This document shows, piece after piece, positions 53,315 through 61,740 of a stretch of 64,000 nucleotides of DNA (its first letter is position 1; each line of letters begins with the position of its first letter). The translations under genes and the position numbers were made by a program. A model generated the notes under the pieces. The model was not told the DNA's origin and searched no databases. It saw nothing but the letters and a program-made list of their open reading frames with translations. This DNA comes from Chitinivorax tropicus (GTDB lineage: Bacteria > Pseudomonadota > Gammaproteobacteria > Burkholderiales > SCOH01), in assembly GCF_014202905.1 (NCBI RefSeq), contig NZ_JACHHY010000010.1, positions 91,460-155,459 on the forward strand, written 5' to 3'.

Positions 53315-54643
53315 GTGACTCACCCTGGAGAACAAGCGTTACCTCGTATTGTGATTGTTGGCGGCGGAGCCGGCGGCCTGGAACTGGCAGTGCGCCTAGG
53401 CGACAAACTGGGCAAGCGGAAACAAGCCGAAATCGTGCTGATCGATGCCGCCCGAACCCACCTTTGGAAACCACTACTGCACCAAGTTGCCGCCGGCACA
53501 CTCGACAGCCACGCCGATGAACTTGAATACCTGGCGCTGGCACGCTGGCATCACTTCACCTTCCGCCTGGGCCGCATGGATGGCCTGGCCCGCGCCAAGC
53601 GGGAAATCTACCTCGCCCCCACACTTGATGAAAATGGCGAAGAGCTCCTTCCCAGGCAATCGATTCCCTACGACAACCTTGTGCTGGCCATTGGCAGCCA
53701 GACCAATGATTTCCACACCCCAGGCGCCCGAGAACACGCCATCATGCTCGACTCCGCCGCCGCCGCTGAGCGCTTCCACCACAAGCTGATCAACGCCTGC
53801 ATCCGTGCCCAAGCCACCAAACAGGCCGCAGGCGAGGGGCGGATGACCGTCACCATCATTGGCGGGGGCGCAACGGGTGTGGAGCTGTCGGCAGAGCTGC
53901 ATATGACCACCCGCATTCTGAGCAGCTATGGTTTTGCCAATATCCACCCGGAAAAAGACTTGAAAATCGTCATCGTCGATGCAGCTCCCCGCCTGCTCTC
54001 TATGCTGCCAGAACGTGTGTCAGCGGCAGTCGGCCTGGAATTGCGCAAGATCGATGTGGAAATACATGCCAACGAACGAGTGGTCGAGGTATCACCGCAA
54101 GGCGTGAGCATGGCAAGTGGCAAATTCATCCCCAGCGGCCTGGTAGTATGGGCCGCCGGCATCAAGGCACCTGACTTCCTGAAAGACATCGACGGCCTGG
54201 AAACCAATCGACTGAATCAGCTGGTGGTTGATCAGCACCTGCAAACCACCCGTGATCCAAATATCTTCGCAATGGGGGATTGTGCGACCTGCCCACAGGG
54301 CGAGGGCAAACCTGCTGTCCCACCACGCGCCCAGGCGGCACATCAGCAAGCCACCATGATGGTCAAGACGCTGACCAATCGATTGAAAGGCAAAGCTCTC
54401 CCGACCTTTCGCTACCACGACCATGGCTCATTGGTCTCGCTAGGTGAATACAGCACGGTCGGCTCATTGATGGGCGGTCTGGCAAAAGGCAGCCTGTTCA
54501 TCGAAGGGCTATTCGCCAAGGTGATGTATTGGTCGCTGTATAAAAAACACCAAGTGGCCATCAATGGCTGGTTCCGCACCTGGCTTGCCACCTGGGCGGA
54601 AACCATTGCCCGCGTACGCAATCCTCGAATCAAATTGCATTGA
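53315..54643 (+). CDS. ndh: type II NADH:quinone oxidoreductase
   Basis: The 442-residue flavoprotein passes electrons from NADH to quinone without pumping protons. It has the N-terminal FAD motif IVIVGGGAGGLELA, the NADH motif TIIGGGATGVELSAE near residue 185, and the FAD-contacting MGDCA near residue 315. A C-terminal amphipathic or hydrophobic region (about 380-430) would anchor it to the membrane. I chose the GTG at 53315, 6 bases after GGAGAAG. A -10 box TATAAT at 53270-53275 lies 40 bp upstream; I saw no matching -35. Confidence 0.93.
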   Translation: MTHPGEQALPRIVIVGGGAGGLELAVRLGDKLGKRKQAEIVLIDAARTHLWKPLLHQVAAGTLDSHADELEYLALARWHHFTFRLGRMDGLARAKREIYLAPTLDENGEELLPRQSIPYDNLVLAIGSQTNDFHTPGAREHAIMLDSAAAAERFHHKLINACIRAQATKQAAGEGRMTVTIIGGGATGVELSAELHMTTRILSSYGFANIHPEKDLKIVIVDAAPRLLSMLPERVSAAVGLELRKIDVEIHANERVVEVSPQGVSMASGKFIPSGLVVWAAGIKAPDFLKDIDGLETNRLNQLVVDQHLQTTRDPNIFAMGDCATCPQGEGKPAVPPRAQAAHQQATMMVKTLTNRLKGKALPTFRYHDHGSLVSLGEYSTVGSLMGGLAKGSLFIEGLFAKVMYWSLYKKHQVAINGWFRTWLATWAETIARVRNPRIKLH

Positions 54644-54680
54644 TATCGGGAACCGGCACGCATCAATCCACTCTAACTAC

Positions 54681-54705
54681 AGGTTGGGTCAATCAAACCC
54701 AACCT
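54681..54705. terminator. hairpin downstream of ndh
   Basis: AGGTTGGGT (54681-54689) and ACCCAACCT (54697-54705) pair perfectly around a 7-nt loop, 38 bp past the ndh stop. It lacks a T tract, so termination would be weak; it may stabilise the ndh RNA. Confidence 0.5.
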
Positions 54706-54774
54706 TGCCCCGACCATCCGCAGCCCTCTGCTGGCTGGGGCATTGCAGCCCACCTGTCTGCAAAGGAGAAGACG

Positions 54775-54969
54775 ATGAACGATCCCCTACTCTCACCACA
54801 GGAAGCACTGGCCGAATTCGACCCCGTCCTCTGCGCGCTCTATGGCGACCACCCCTGCCAGTCCGCCCAAGAGGTTGCAGACGCCATGATCAGCGCAGAT
54901 CAATCCTGGCGACAATTCGCCCGTGCTCATGACGAGGCGGGCTCCGCCAGCTGGGTGCACATCGGCTGA
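54775..54969 (+). CDS. small hypothetical acidic protein (64 residues)
   Basis: I do not recognise this 64-residue protein. It is acidic and probably helical (MNDPLLSPQEALAEFDPVLC, then QEVADAMISADQSWRQFA). An AAGGAG ribosome site lies 6 bases before the ATG, good support for translation. It is convergent with the dodecin gene; its stop codon directly meets the dodecin stop. Nothing identifies its role. Confidence 0.6.
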   Translation: MNDPLLSPQEALAEFDPVLCALYGDHPCQSAQEVADAMISADQSWRQFARAHDEAGSASWVHIG

Positions 54970-55176
54970 TCACTCCACGCGAAAGCCCACTTTCAGCGTA
55001 ACCTGCCAGTGGGCAATCTGGCCATTCACCAACTGGCCACGCGTTTCGATCACCTCAAACCAATCGAGGTGATGGAGGGTCTGTGCTGCTTTTTCAATCG
55101 CATTACGAACAGCCTCATCCGACCCCTTGTCCGACGACCCAACCAGCTCCACCAACTTATAGACATGCCCGGTCAT
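54970..55176 (-). CDS. dodecin (flavin-binding)
   Basis: The 68-residue protein matches dodecin along its whole length: [35 protein letters not shown] and the ending [13 protein letters not shown]. Dodecins form hollow dodecamers that store or buffer flavins or CoA. The Trp in LDWFEV that stacks on flavin is present. I chose the ATG at 55176 with an AGGAGG site before it, rather than the longer frame to 55206. Confidence 0.93.
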   Translation of the reverse strand: MTGHVYKLVELVGSSDKGSDEAVRNAIEKAAQTLHHLDWFEVIETRGQLVNGQIAHWQVTLKVGFRVE

Positions 55177-55598
55177 GTTGCACCCCTCCTGTTTTTGGTC
55201 ACCCACGCCATCCTTCCTTCATGTTCAGCATAGCAATGTCCCCCTACCCTGGCTGCCCATTCGCAGGCAGGCCTGGCAAATCAGCTCCAGCCCTGGCTTT
55301 CCAGGCACCACTTGGAAACGCCTTGCACCAGGCCGACTCTCAGGATCTCAGTACATTCCCGGCTAGGCAAAGCAATTGATGCATCGCAAGATATTGCTTT
55401 GCAATTTGCTGTAGTGTTGTCGGATGCAAGCATCGTGCTATCGATTTTTCGAATATGAAATATCGGTATTACGCGATAAATTCGATGGATTTACTGGTAG
55501 AATCTCGGCAAATTCACGAATGCGATCAACGTCCTGAGCAGATACACACTTGATGATCCGATCGTATTGCCCACCCTATTTTTTTGACTGAGTCGAGC
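55177..55598. promoter_or_regulatory. divergent control region of dodecin and fpr, with a long inverted repeat
   Basis: This 422-bp region holds a perfect 10-bp inverted repeat, GCAAAGCAAT (55367-55376) and ATTGCTTTGC (55393-55402) with a 16-bp loop that itself contains the palindrome GATGCATC. A plausible extended -10 for fpr (TG-G-TAGAAT, 55496-55504) lies 95 bp before the fpr start. The repeat could be an operator or the stem of a small RNA. No other gene is supported. Confidence 0.5.
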
Positions 55599-56378
55599 AT
55601 GTCCGCTTCCTACTTCACCGAACGCGTTTTGAGTGTCCACCACTGGAACGATACCCTGTTCAGCTTCAAGACCACCCGTGATCAAGGCCTGCGTTTTCAC
55701 AACGGCCATTTTGTGATGATCGGCCTGGAAGTTGAAGGTCGACCTCTGATGCGTGCTTACAGCATTGCCAGCCCGAATTATGAGGAACACATGGAGTTCT
55801 TCTCCATCAAGGTACAGAACGGGCCGCTGACATCACGCCTGCAACACTTGAAGGAGGGCGACCAGATCCTCGTCAGCCGCAAGCCCACCGGCACCTTGGT
55901 GCTGGATGACCTGAAGCCTGGCAAACACCTGTACTTGTTTGGCACCGGAACGGGTTTGGCACCGTTCATGAGCATCATCCAAGACCCGGAAACCTATGAG
56001 CGGTTTGAAAAAGTCATTCTGTTCCATGGTGTGCGGACAGTCAGTGAATTGGCGTATGCAGACTTCATCACCAAGCAATTGCCCGAGAATGAATTCTTTG
56101 GCGAGGCGATTCGTGACAAGTTAATCTATTACCCAGCGGTGACCCGTGAGACATTCCGTAATCAAGGTCGTCTGGGTGATTTGGTGGATTCCGGCAAGCT
56201 GTGTGCAGACATTGGCCTGCCGCAGCTGAACCCCGAAACTGACCGCGCCATGATCTGCGGCAGCCCGAGCATGCTGAAAGACACCTGCGCAATGCTGGAT
56301 TCAAGAGGTTTCAAGGTATCACCTCGCGTTGGCGAGCCCGGCGATTATGTGATCGAGCGCGCATTCGTCGAGAAATGA
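55599..56378 (+). CDS. fpr: ferredoxin/flavodoxin-NADP+ reductase
   Basis: The 259-residue FNR-type flavoprotein moves electrons between NADPH and ferredoxin or flavodoxin. The FAD motif R-x-Y-S appears in MRAYSIASPNYEEHMEFF, the NADPH-binding motif in LFGTGTGLAPFMSI, and the C-terminal CGSPSMLKDTC is present. The ending ERAFVEK is that of the bacterial class I Fpr, subclass II, which finishes VEK. In Pseudomonas fpr is induced by oxidative or iron stress. The ATG at 55599 was chosen over an in-frame TTG 15 bases earlier. A strong terminator follows. Confidence 0.94.
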   Translation: MSASYFTERVLSVHHWNDTLFSFKTTRDQGLRFHNGHFVMIGLEVEGRPLMRAYSIASPNYEEHMEFFSIKVQNGPLTSRLQHLKEGDQILVSRKPTGTLVLDDLKPGKHLYLFGTGTGLAPFMSIIQDPETYERFEKVILFHGVRTVSELAYADFITKQLPENEFFGEAIRDKLIYYPAVTRETFRNQGRLGDLVDSGKLCADIGLPQLNPETDRAMICGSPSMLKDTCAMLDSRGFKVSPRVGEPGDYVIERAFVEK

Positions 56379-56401
56379 TCCAGTCGTATACCAACCAGAA
56401 G

Positions 56402-56432
56402 ACGGCCTGTTGAAAAGACAGGCCGTTTTTTC
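56402..56432 (+). terminator. intrinsic terminator after fpr
   Basis: ACGGCCTGT (56402-56410) pairs with ACAGGCCGT (56418-56426) around a 7-nt loop, followed by T6. It lies between fpr and the convergent gene at 56443. Confidence 0.9.
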
Positions 56433-56442
56433 ATGAAGACAC

Positions 56443-57243
56443 TCAATGACACTGCCAGACTGGGCGATGCACCAAGCATCCTTCCAGGTCAAATACCGGC
56501 ACCGCTGTCATGCCAATCCATGAATGCAGCATCGCCGCCCATAGCGTGATCCCTTCCAGGCTCTTGGCAATCAGCATCCGCTGCCGCTCTGGCGACAGGT
56601 CTGCATGAATGTACTCCAACCCCATGATGCTGTGATGTTCATCCGCTTCGACGTGGATATCAAAATACTCGTCGCCTGCCCCCAATCGTTGCATGGTCGG
56701 TGCAACCACCTTGAAAAAGTCATTTGAGCAACGCTCGATACCACAATTCAACGCCACCAGCCATTTGTCACGATCCTGCTCAACCGCCATCTGATATGCC
56801 AGATTCACACAAGCGTTGGTTTCCGGTGTGGTGATGACCGCCCGAATCTCATCTGACGATTGCAGCAGGCCTTGCTTGAGCATCCATTTCAACAACAGCT
56901 GGTGATGGGTGGATTCCCCGGATGCATGCGCTGAATAAAAGGGCATCATGTGGTTCTCGTGCATGGGGGTCAGCCCGAGCATCAAACCCATGACCTTGGG
57001 AAAAGTTGCAGAATGATAATAAAGCTGACACGCACACGCCTTGAAATCCCGAGGGGATTGCATGTGCTGGATGAATTCAAAGAATGGCATACCCCGCACC
57101 GTTTCGCTGGCCCGATGGATCGGTCCAACGATCCAATCATACTGTCGTGCAATTTCCGACAAGCGCTCGCTCGAAATCAGCTGGTAGTGTTGATCCAAAA
57201 CAACAGGGCCAGAAAAAGTCGAGTGTGATTGGCTCACAGACAT
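56443..57243 (-). CDS. heme-oxygenase-fold iron-containing redox enzyme (HDO-like)
   Basis: The 266-residue, all-helical protein resembles the 'iron-containing redox enzyme' group of the heme-oxygenase/TenA fold, whose members (UndA, BesC, SznF) are oxidative di-iron enzymes. Possible metal ligands are clustered: His in LYYHSATFP, ENHMMPFYSAHASGESTHH, and the E-x-D-x-x-H element in DIHVEADEHHSIMGLEY. The start at 57243 has an excellent GGAGG site; a frame extending 13 residues upstream is less likely. It is a lone gene with long flanking gaps and no biosynthetic cluster, so its substrate is unknown. The superfamily call is fairly sure; chemistry is inferred. Confidence 0.72.
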   Translation of the reverse strand: MSVSQSHSTFSGPVVLDQHYQLISSERLSEIARQYDWIVGPIHRASETVRGMPFFEFIQHMQSPRDFKACACQLYYHSATFPKVMGLMLGLTPMHENHMMPFYSAHASGESTHHQLLLKWMLKQGLLQSSDEIRAVITTPETNACVNLAYQMAVEQDRDKWLVALNCGIERCSNDFFKVVAPTMQRLGAGDEYFDIHVEADEHHSIMGLEYIHADLSPERQRMLIAKSLEGITLWAAMLHSWIGMTAVPVFDLEGCLVHRPVWQCH

Positions 57244-57753
57244 GGCATGCCTCCAAAACCGGAACTGACCTACGCTTTCCACATCGAATATACGGATTAA
57301 AAATCAATGCCAATATATTAATTTTTAAAACAATTTCCATCCAGCCAAACTATTGACACCACATAGCCGATTGAAAGAACTTTCATTACTGACCATCGCG
57401 AAAAGTGTCCGACCTCATGACTGGCCCGCCATTACAAGCCACCATACATCAGCAGATCAACACCATGATCCGACGACATGCTCCATCTGCCAATGAATCA
57501 TGCCCCCTTGCAGATCTTGCCAACGCAAGGAACGCTGGGATTCACCCAATTCACTACCTGCATATAGCCGGATTTACGTGATTGGTATATTTATCAGAAT
57601 CAACAAACAACCACCTGATCAACAAGGCTGATCGCAATGGCGGCAGCCATCCTTGCAAACCTAGGCCTGGTACAACCTATTTCTTGAGTGTGACAACGCT
57701 TCGTGTTACAACTAAATCAAGAATGATCCAGGCTCTCACCGGAGGATCGCCTC
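57244..57753. other. intergenic region with a promoter and a palindrome
   Basis: This 510-bp AT-rich gap lies between the divergent HDO-like gene and the gene at 57754. It includes TGAAAG-AA-CTTTCA (57372-57385), a perfect inverted repeat about 130 bp before the HDO start. Near 57684 a promoter for the plus-strand gene is visible. I see no additional gene. Confidence 0.5.
57684..57712 (+). promoter_or_regulatory. candidate sigma-70 promoter of the 57754 gene
   Basis: TTGAGT (57684-57689) and TACAAC (57707-57712) are spaced by 17 bp, each with four of six consensus bases. The predicted transcript would start about 35 bp before the ATG. Confidence 0.4.
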
Positions 57754-58089
57754 ATGGGCAAACACTACCGGGTTCACATCTCCGTCGCCCCCCTTGGTGC
57801 AACCGAGGTCAAAAAAGCCCTCACCGCCATCCGCGAGGCATGGACATCACCTCACTACATCAACAAATTGGAGAAAAACAAGGTTTTTTTCCTGCAAGCC
57901 TCAGCCGAAGCAGGCTTTCTCCCAGATGAAAGCGAACAGGCCTTCGCCCAACGGGTGTCGGTTGCCATCTGGAAGAAAGTCGGTCGTTACGTCAAAGTGG
58001 TCATCGACACCAGTGACAGCGACGAAGTCCCCACCGACTGTTTTGAATTGAGCGAATACGACTACCGAAAACTGATGCGTGCCAGCTGA
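57754..58089 (+). CDS. hypothetical 111-residue protein
   Basis: I do not recognise this protein. It is a soluble, compact alpha/beta-looking sequence (KHYRVHISVAPLGATEVKKA, VFFLQASAEAGF, VGRYVKVVIDTSD) with no signal peptide or Cys cluster. A good ribosome site (GGAGG) lies 9 bases before the ATG, and a candidate promoter sits 42 bp upstream, so it is probably real. It stands alone, with radA ending convergently 82 bp downstream. Confidence 0.68.
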   Translation: MGKHYRVHISVAPLGATEVKKALTAIREAWTSPHYINKLEKNKVFFLQASAEAGFLPDESEQAFAQRVSVAIWKKVGRYVKVVIDTSDSDEVPTDCFELSEYDYRKLMRAS

Positions 58090-58170
58090 GCTTCGTGCGC
58101 CACTGGCCATCCAGTTGAATGGCCTCGCGGCTCGACATCGAAGCCGCCCTTTATCGCCAGGTACCCTCCC

Positions 58171-59520
58171 CTAACGGCACTGGGCGACTGCGTCCGCCAA
58201 ACGCTCGACCGCAATCACCTCCATCCCTTCGATAGGCGTCTTGGGGCGATTGGCCTTCGGGACAATAGCCTTGGTAAAGCCCAGCTTGGCAGCCTCCTTC
58301 AATCGCTCCTGCCCACGCTGCACCGGTCGCACCTCCCCGGCCAGCCCCACCTCACCAAATACCACCATTTTCTCAGTCAAGGCCCGATTCCGCATCGAAG
58401 ACACCACCGCCAACAACACGGCAAGATCTGCCGCCGGCTCGGCAATTTTTACACCGCCAACAGCATTGATGAACACGTCCTGATCGAAACAGCCGATCCC
58501 GGCATGGCGATGCAACACCGCCAACAGCATAGCCAACCTGTTCTGCTCCAGCCCCACTGACAAACGACGTGGATTGGGCGAGTGGGCATCATCGACCAAT
58601 GCCTGTACTTCGACCAGCAGCGGGCGGGTACCCTCCTGCGTCACCATGACACAAGAGCCCGGAACCGGCTCTTCGTGCTGCGACAAAAACAAGGCAGAAG
58701 GGTTGGACACACCACGCAGCCCCTTGTCCGTCATGGCAAAGACACCCAGCTCATTGACCGCACCAAACCGATTCTTGATTGCCCGGATCAAACGAAAACT
58801 GGAATGCGTATCCCCTTCGAAATACAGCACCGAGTCCACAATATGTTCCAGCACCCTTGGCCCCGCCAGTGCACCCTCTTTGGTGACATGGCCGACGATG
58901 ATCATGGTCGTACCATGCGATTTGGCGTACCGGGTCAGTTGCGCCGCACACTCCCTGACCTGGGCTACGCTCCCCGGCGCAGATTGCAACGTATCGGTGT
59001 ACACGGTCTGAATCGAGTCGATCACCACGACATCCGGCTTTTCCGTGGCCAGCGTCGCGGCAATCCTTTCCAGCTGGATCTCGGCCAACAGCCGCACAGA
59101 GGCGGCATCAACCGCCAACCGTTTGGCGCGCAACGCAATCTGCTGTGCGGATTCCTCACCACTGACATAGAGCACATGCCGCGTCACCCCTACTTGTGCC
59201 AGGGCCTGCAGCAGCAGCGTGGACTTGCCGATTCCCGGATCGCCACCGATCAATACCACCGCGCCTTTGACCAACCCCCCGCCCAGCACACGATCCAACT
59301 CATCGATACCGGTCGGGTGTCGTGGCACCTCTTCCGCTGTCACGGCGGAAAGCGACTGCACCTCACTGGATTTCGCCAATCCGGCAAAGCGCTTTTGCGT
59401 GCTTTCCAAAATCGTTTCACTGAGGGTATTCCACTCCCCGCAATGCGGGCACTGCCCCTGCCACTTTGAAGATTGCCCACCACAAGCCGCACAACTATAT
59501 GCGGTTTTTATTTTACTCAT
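58171..59520 (-). CDS. radA: DNA repair protein RadA (Sms)
   Basis: The 449-residue RadA has an N-terminal C4 zinc finger (CAAC and CPHC), a RecA-like ATPase with Walker A GGDPGIGKSTLL, the RadA-specific KNRFG motif (AIKNRFGAVNELG) and a C-terminal Lon-protease-like domain (about 270-449). It promotes branch migration in recombination repair. The start is either the ATG at 59520 (MSKIKTAYSC) or one 6 bases upstream; neither has a strong ribosome site. It is transcribed away from the sigma-54 promoter region. Confidence 0.95.
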   Translation of the reverse strand: MSKIKTAYSCAACGGQSSKWQGQCPHCGEWNTLSETILESTQKRFAGLAKSSEVQSLSAVTAEEVPRHPTGIDELDRVLGGGLVKGAVVLIGGDPGIGKSTLLLQALAQVGVTRHVLYVSGEESAQQIALRAKRLAVDAASVRLLAEIQLERIAATLATEKPDVVVIDSIQTVYTDTLQSAPGSVAQVRECAAQLTRYAKSHGTTMIIVGHVTKEGALAGPRVLEHIVDSVLYFEGDTHSSFRLIRAIKNRFGAVNELGVFAMTDKGLRGVSNPSALFLSQHEEPVPGSCVMVTQEGTRPLLVEVQALVDDAHSPNPRRLSVGLEQNRLAMLLAVLHRHAGIGCFDQDVFINAVGGVKIAEPAADLAVLLAVVSSMRNRALTEKMVVFGEVGLAGEVRPVQRGQERLKEAAKLGFTKAIVPKANRPKTPIEGMEVIAVERLADAVAQCR

Positions 59521-59745
59521 TGACATACACCCCAGCCGAGAAAATACAGCGCAACTTGACAAATGACGATGGTCTCACTCGAGAATATTGCAATTGACAT
59601 ATTTATTCAATTATGAATCCGTGTGAGTTTTGAACTATTGATTCAGAAATCTGTCACAGAAACGACGTCGATGATTTTTACATGTTATTGAAAATTCATT
59701 GACTTGCGACTGACAATTCCTTGTCATGTTTAAATTTTCTTTTTC
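59521..59745. promoter_or_regulatory. upstream region of the sigma-54 promoter with short inverted repeats
   Basis: Between radA and the sigma-54 promoter, two small symmetric sites stand out: TCTGT-C-ACAGA (59650-59660), about 90 bp upstream of the -24 box, and TGACAA-TTCC-TTGTCA (59711-59726), about 20 bp upstream of it. Either could bind an enhancer-binding protein, as sigma-54 promoters require one. No NtrC consensus was seen. No gene is supported here. Confidence 0.4.
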
Positions 59746-59761
59746 TGGCACAAAGATTGCT
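59746..59761 (+). promoter_or_regulatory. sigma-54 (RpoN) promoter
   Basis: TGGCAC, five bases, TTGCT matches the sigma-54 consensus (TGGCAC-N5-TTGCA/T). The GG and GC pairs are 12 bp apart, as required. Transcription should begin near 59772, giving a 55-nt leader before the ATG at 59827. Confidence 0.75.
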
Positions 59762-59826
59762 GATGGTCTATCAACACAATAAGACCAGAAAACTGGCAAA
59801 CGATTTCAAATTTTCAGGGGATAAAC

Positions 59827-60261
59827 ATGGGCGTTTGGCGTTGGCTTGACTATTTCAAACCCGGCGAGAAAGGGATGGGGCAACAGCCCCGGGCTCAGTT
59901 GTTGACCGAACAACAAGCTGCCGATTTTCTTCAACCCTTTCTTTTGCATAAAAACGCTGCCGAATGGCTGCAAAGTGATCGTCGCTCCGACCCGGTGATT
60001 TCTTTTCTGCTGATTGATGGAAAACCCCATTACTTACAAGATGATTTACTGGAATTCATCAATCAATTGGTTCAGCCCGCACAGATGTACTTCATCGAGG
60101 GCGTGCCGGCAGGCATTGATCGACGGACTGGCAATGAAAGGCGAGCTGGAAATGATCGTCGCTTCCACGCGGAGATTCAGCTTCAGCCCACAGTGGAGCG
60201 ACGCATCTATGTCAAACCGGATCGTCGCCTGCGTGGCCCGCTGGATCGCCGTGGCAAATGA
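59827..60261 (+). CDS. hypothetical protein with acidic-Arg-Arg repeat tail, sigma-54 dependent
   Basis: I do not recognise this 144-residue protein. The first 95 residues look globular (WLDYFKPGEKGM, LTEQQAADFLQPFLLHKN, FLLIDGKPHYLQDDLLEFIN). The tail is dominated by repeated D/E-R-R units: DRRTGNERRAGNDRR near residue 100, then VERR, DRR and DRR to the end. Such DRR/ERR strings are common beside PilZ and other cyclic di-GMP-linked proteins. A GGGG ribosome site precedes the ATG. The strong sigma-54 promoter suggests control by an enhancer-binding protein, as for pili, flagella or exopolysaccharide, but this is inference. Confidence 0.75.
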   Translation: MGVWRWLDYFKPGEKGMGQQPRAQLLTEQQAADFLQPFLLHKNAAEWLQSDRRSDPVISFLLIDGKPHYLQDDLLEFINQLVQPAQMYFIEGVPAGIDRRTGNERRAGNDRRFHAEIQLQPTVERRIYVKPDRRLRGPLDRRGK

Positions 60262-60349
60262 TACCGTGACACCCGACCCTGCTGGCGTGGATCATCAAAT
60301 CGTATCAACCGACACTTGATGGTACAAACCAGCTCTCATGCGTCTATGT

Positions 60350-60652
60350 TCACGTTCGTTGCCGCCTCCCAAGAGGATTGGACTCTGCCCGTTGTCGCCT
60401 GACCGCCTTTGGATCAGCCTGCAACGGGCGGTAGATTTCAACACGATCACGATCACGCAGCACCGTGTCCGGTGTGATAGGCCTGGAGAAAACGCCCAGT
60501 TTCAAGACCTGCGCCGCCAGCTCCGGATGTTTGCCAAACAAGCCCGACATCTCAATGGCCTGCTTGGCTGTCGTGCCTTCAGGCACCGTCAGGCTCAGCA
60601 AGGTCTGCTGACTTGCCAGGGCGTACACCACTTCGACCCGAATACTGATCAT
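60350..60652 (-). CDS. rnfH: RnfH-family ubiquitin-like protein
   Basis: The 100-residue protein is a member of the RnfH/UPF0125 family with a beta-grasp fold ([41 protein letters not shown] is split by short loops). The role is unknown; it is almost always next to ratA and smpB, as here. Its ATG overlaps the ratA stop by 4 bp. The Arg-rich C-terminus (about residues 84-100) is a small extension. Confidence 0.9.
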   Translation of the reverse strand: MISIRVEVVYALASQQTLLSLTVPEGTTAKQAIEMSGLFGKHPELAAQVLKLGVFSRPITPDTVLRDRDRVEIYRPLQADPKAVRRQRAESNPLGRRQRT

Positions 60653-61083
60653 GGGGCATACACCTTGTCTGCCCGTCGGATGAAAGCATCCACAAACGTA
60701 TTGGCAATTTTGCTGAAGACCGGGCCGATGATTTTCTCAAGAACACCATTTGAGAATTCATAACTCAGCTTGAACTCGATCTTGCACGCGGCCTCGCCCA
60801 GTGGCGTGAACAGCCACAATCCTTCCAGATGTTGAAATGGCCCATCCACCAGCAACATATCGATACGCTGGCCAGGCTGATTGGTATTCCTGGTCGTGAA
60901 CTGATGTTTCAGCCCATGATAATCGATGAACAGCGTCGCGGTCGTCTCTTCACCCTGCCTGGACAGCACCTGCGTTCCGCCACACCAGGGCAAAAACTCC
61001 CGATATTGCTCGATCGCTTCGACCAGATGGTACATTTGCTGTGCGGTGTGCTCCACCAGCACAGTCTTGACAACTTGATGCAT
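60649..61083 (-). CDS. ratA: RatA / COQ10-like START-domain protein
   Basis: The 144-residue protein has the polyketide-cyclase/START fold of RatA and Coq10 ([47 protein letters not shown]). E. coli RatA was reported to block 70S ribosome assembly, while relatives bind ubiquinone. I chose the ATG at 61083 ([13 protein letters not shown]), giving the usual length; the frame continues upstream without similarity. It overlaps rnfH by 4 bp and is divergent from smpB. Confidence 0.92.
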   Translation of the reverse strand: MHQVVKTVLVEHTAQQMYHLVEAIEQYREFLPWCGGTQVLSRQGEETTATLFIDYHGLKHQFTTRNTNQPGQRIDMLLVDGPFQHLEGLWLFTPLGEAACKIEFKLSYEFSNGVLEKIIGPVFSKIANTFVDAFIRRADKVYAP

Positions 61084-61276
61084 CGGTTTTTGCCTGAAAA
61101 CTGGTAAAATGCCTGATTTTACCCGATTCGTTGCTCGCGCTGCAGCCAAGTGGGGTTCCAGCAAGCCCTGTGCGCCATGCTTCGTTTCTCGAATCGATAT
61201 TGGTTACTGTAGTAGCCCCGTACAGCATCCACAATATGGCCTTCGAATCAGGTCAACCATTAAGGCATCAAGCCAG

Positions 61277-61723
61277 ATGAGCATCATCAACAACCGCAAA
61301 GCCTTTCACGATTACTTTATCGAAGAAAAGTTCGAGGCCGGCATTGTGCTGGCAGGCTGGGAAGTCAAAGCCATCCGCGCAGGTCGAGTACAACTCAAGG
61401 AAGCCTACGTCATTGTGCGCAACAGCGAGATCTACCTGTTCGGCTGCCACATCACCCCCCTGCTATCCGCCTCGACCCACGTGCAGCCCGACCCGCTACG
61501 CACACGCAAGCTACTCCTGCATATTGAAGAAATCCGCCGCCTGATCGGCAAAGTCGAGCGCGCTGGCTACACACTGATCCCACTCGACCTACACTACACC
61601 AAGGGCCGGATCAAAGCTGAAGTCGGCCTGGCAAAAGGCAAGAAGCAACACGACAAACGTGAAAGCGAAAAAACACGCGAATGGCAGCGTGAAAAAGCCC
61701 GCTTGCTACGTAATAAGGTTTAA
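61277..61723 (+). CDS. smpB: SsrA-binding protein SmpB
   Basis: The 148-residue SmpB binds tmRNA and brings it to stalled ribosomes for trans-translation. The start [20 protein letters not shown], the central [16 protein letters not shown] and the basic tail [19 protein letters not shown] are typical. The ATG at 61277 was chosen because 56 upstream residues in the same frame show no SmpB similarity. It ends 17 bp before guaA. The tmRNA gene itself is not in the window. Confidence 0.96.
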   Translation: MSIINNRKAFHDYFIEEKFEAGIVLAGWEVKAIRAGRVQLKEAYVIVRNSEIYLFGCHITPLLSASTHVQPDPLRTRKLLLHIEEIRRLIGKVERAGYTLIPLDLHYTKGRIKAEVGLAKGKKQHDKRESEKTREWQREKARLLRNKV

Positions 61724-61740
61724 CCCCGCAAGGAATGCCC

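Noticed and set aside
59594..59622. TTGACA at 59594 as a sigma-70 promoter
   Set aside because: There is no -10 box at a workable distance; the sigma-54 site downstream is far better.
61109..61276. N-terminal extension of SmpB to 61109
   Set aside because: The 56 extra residues do not resemble SmpB, and the ATG at 61277 gives the standard start and length.
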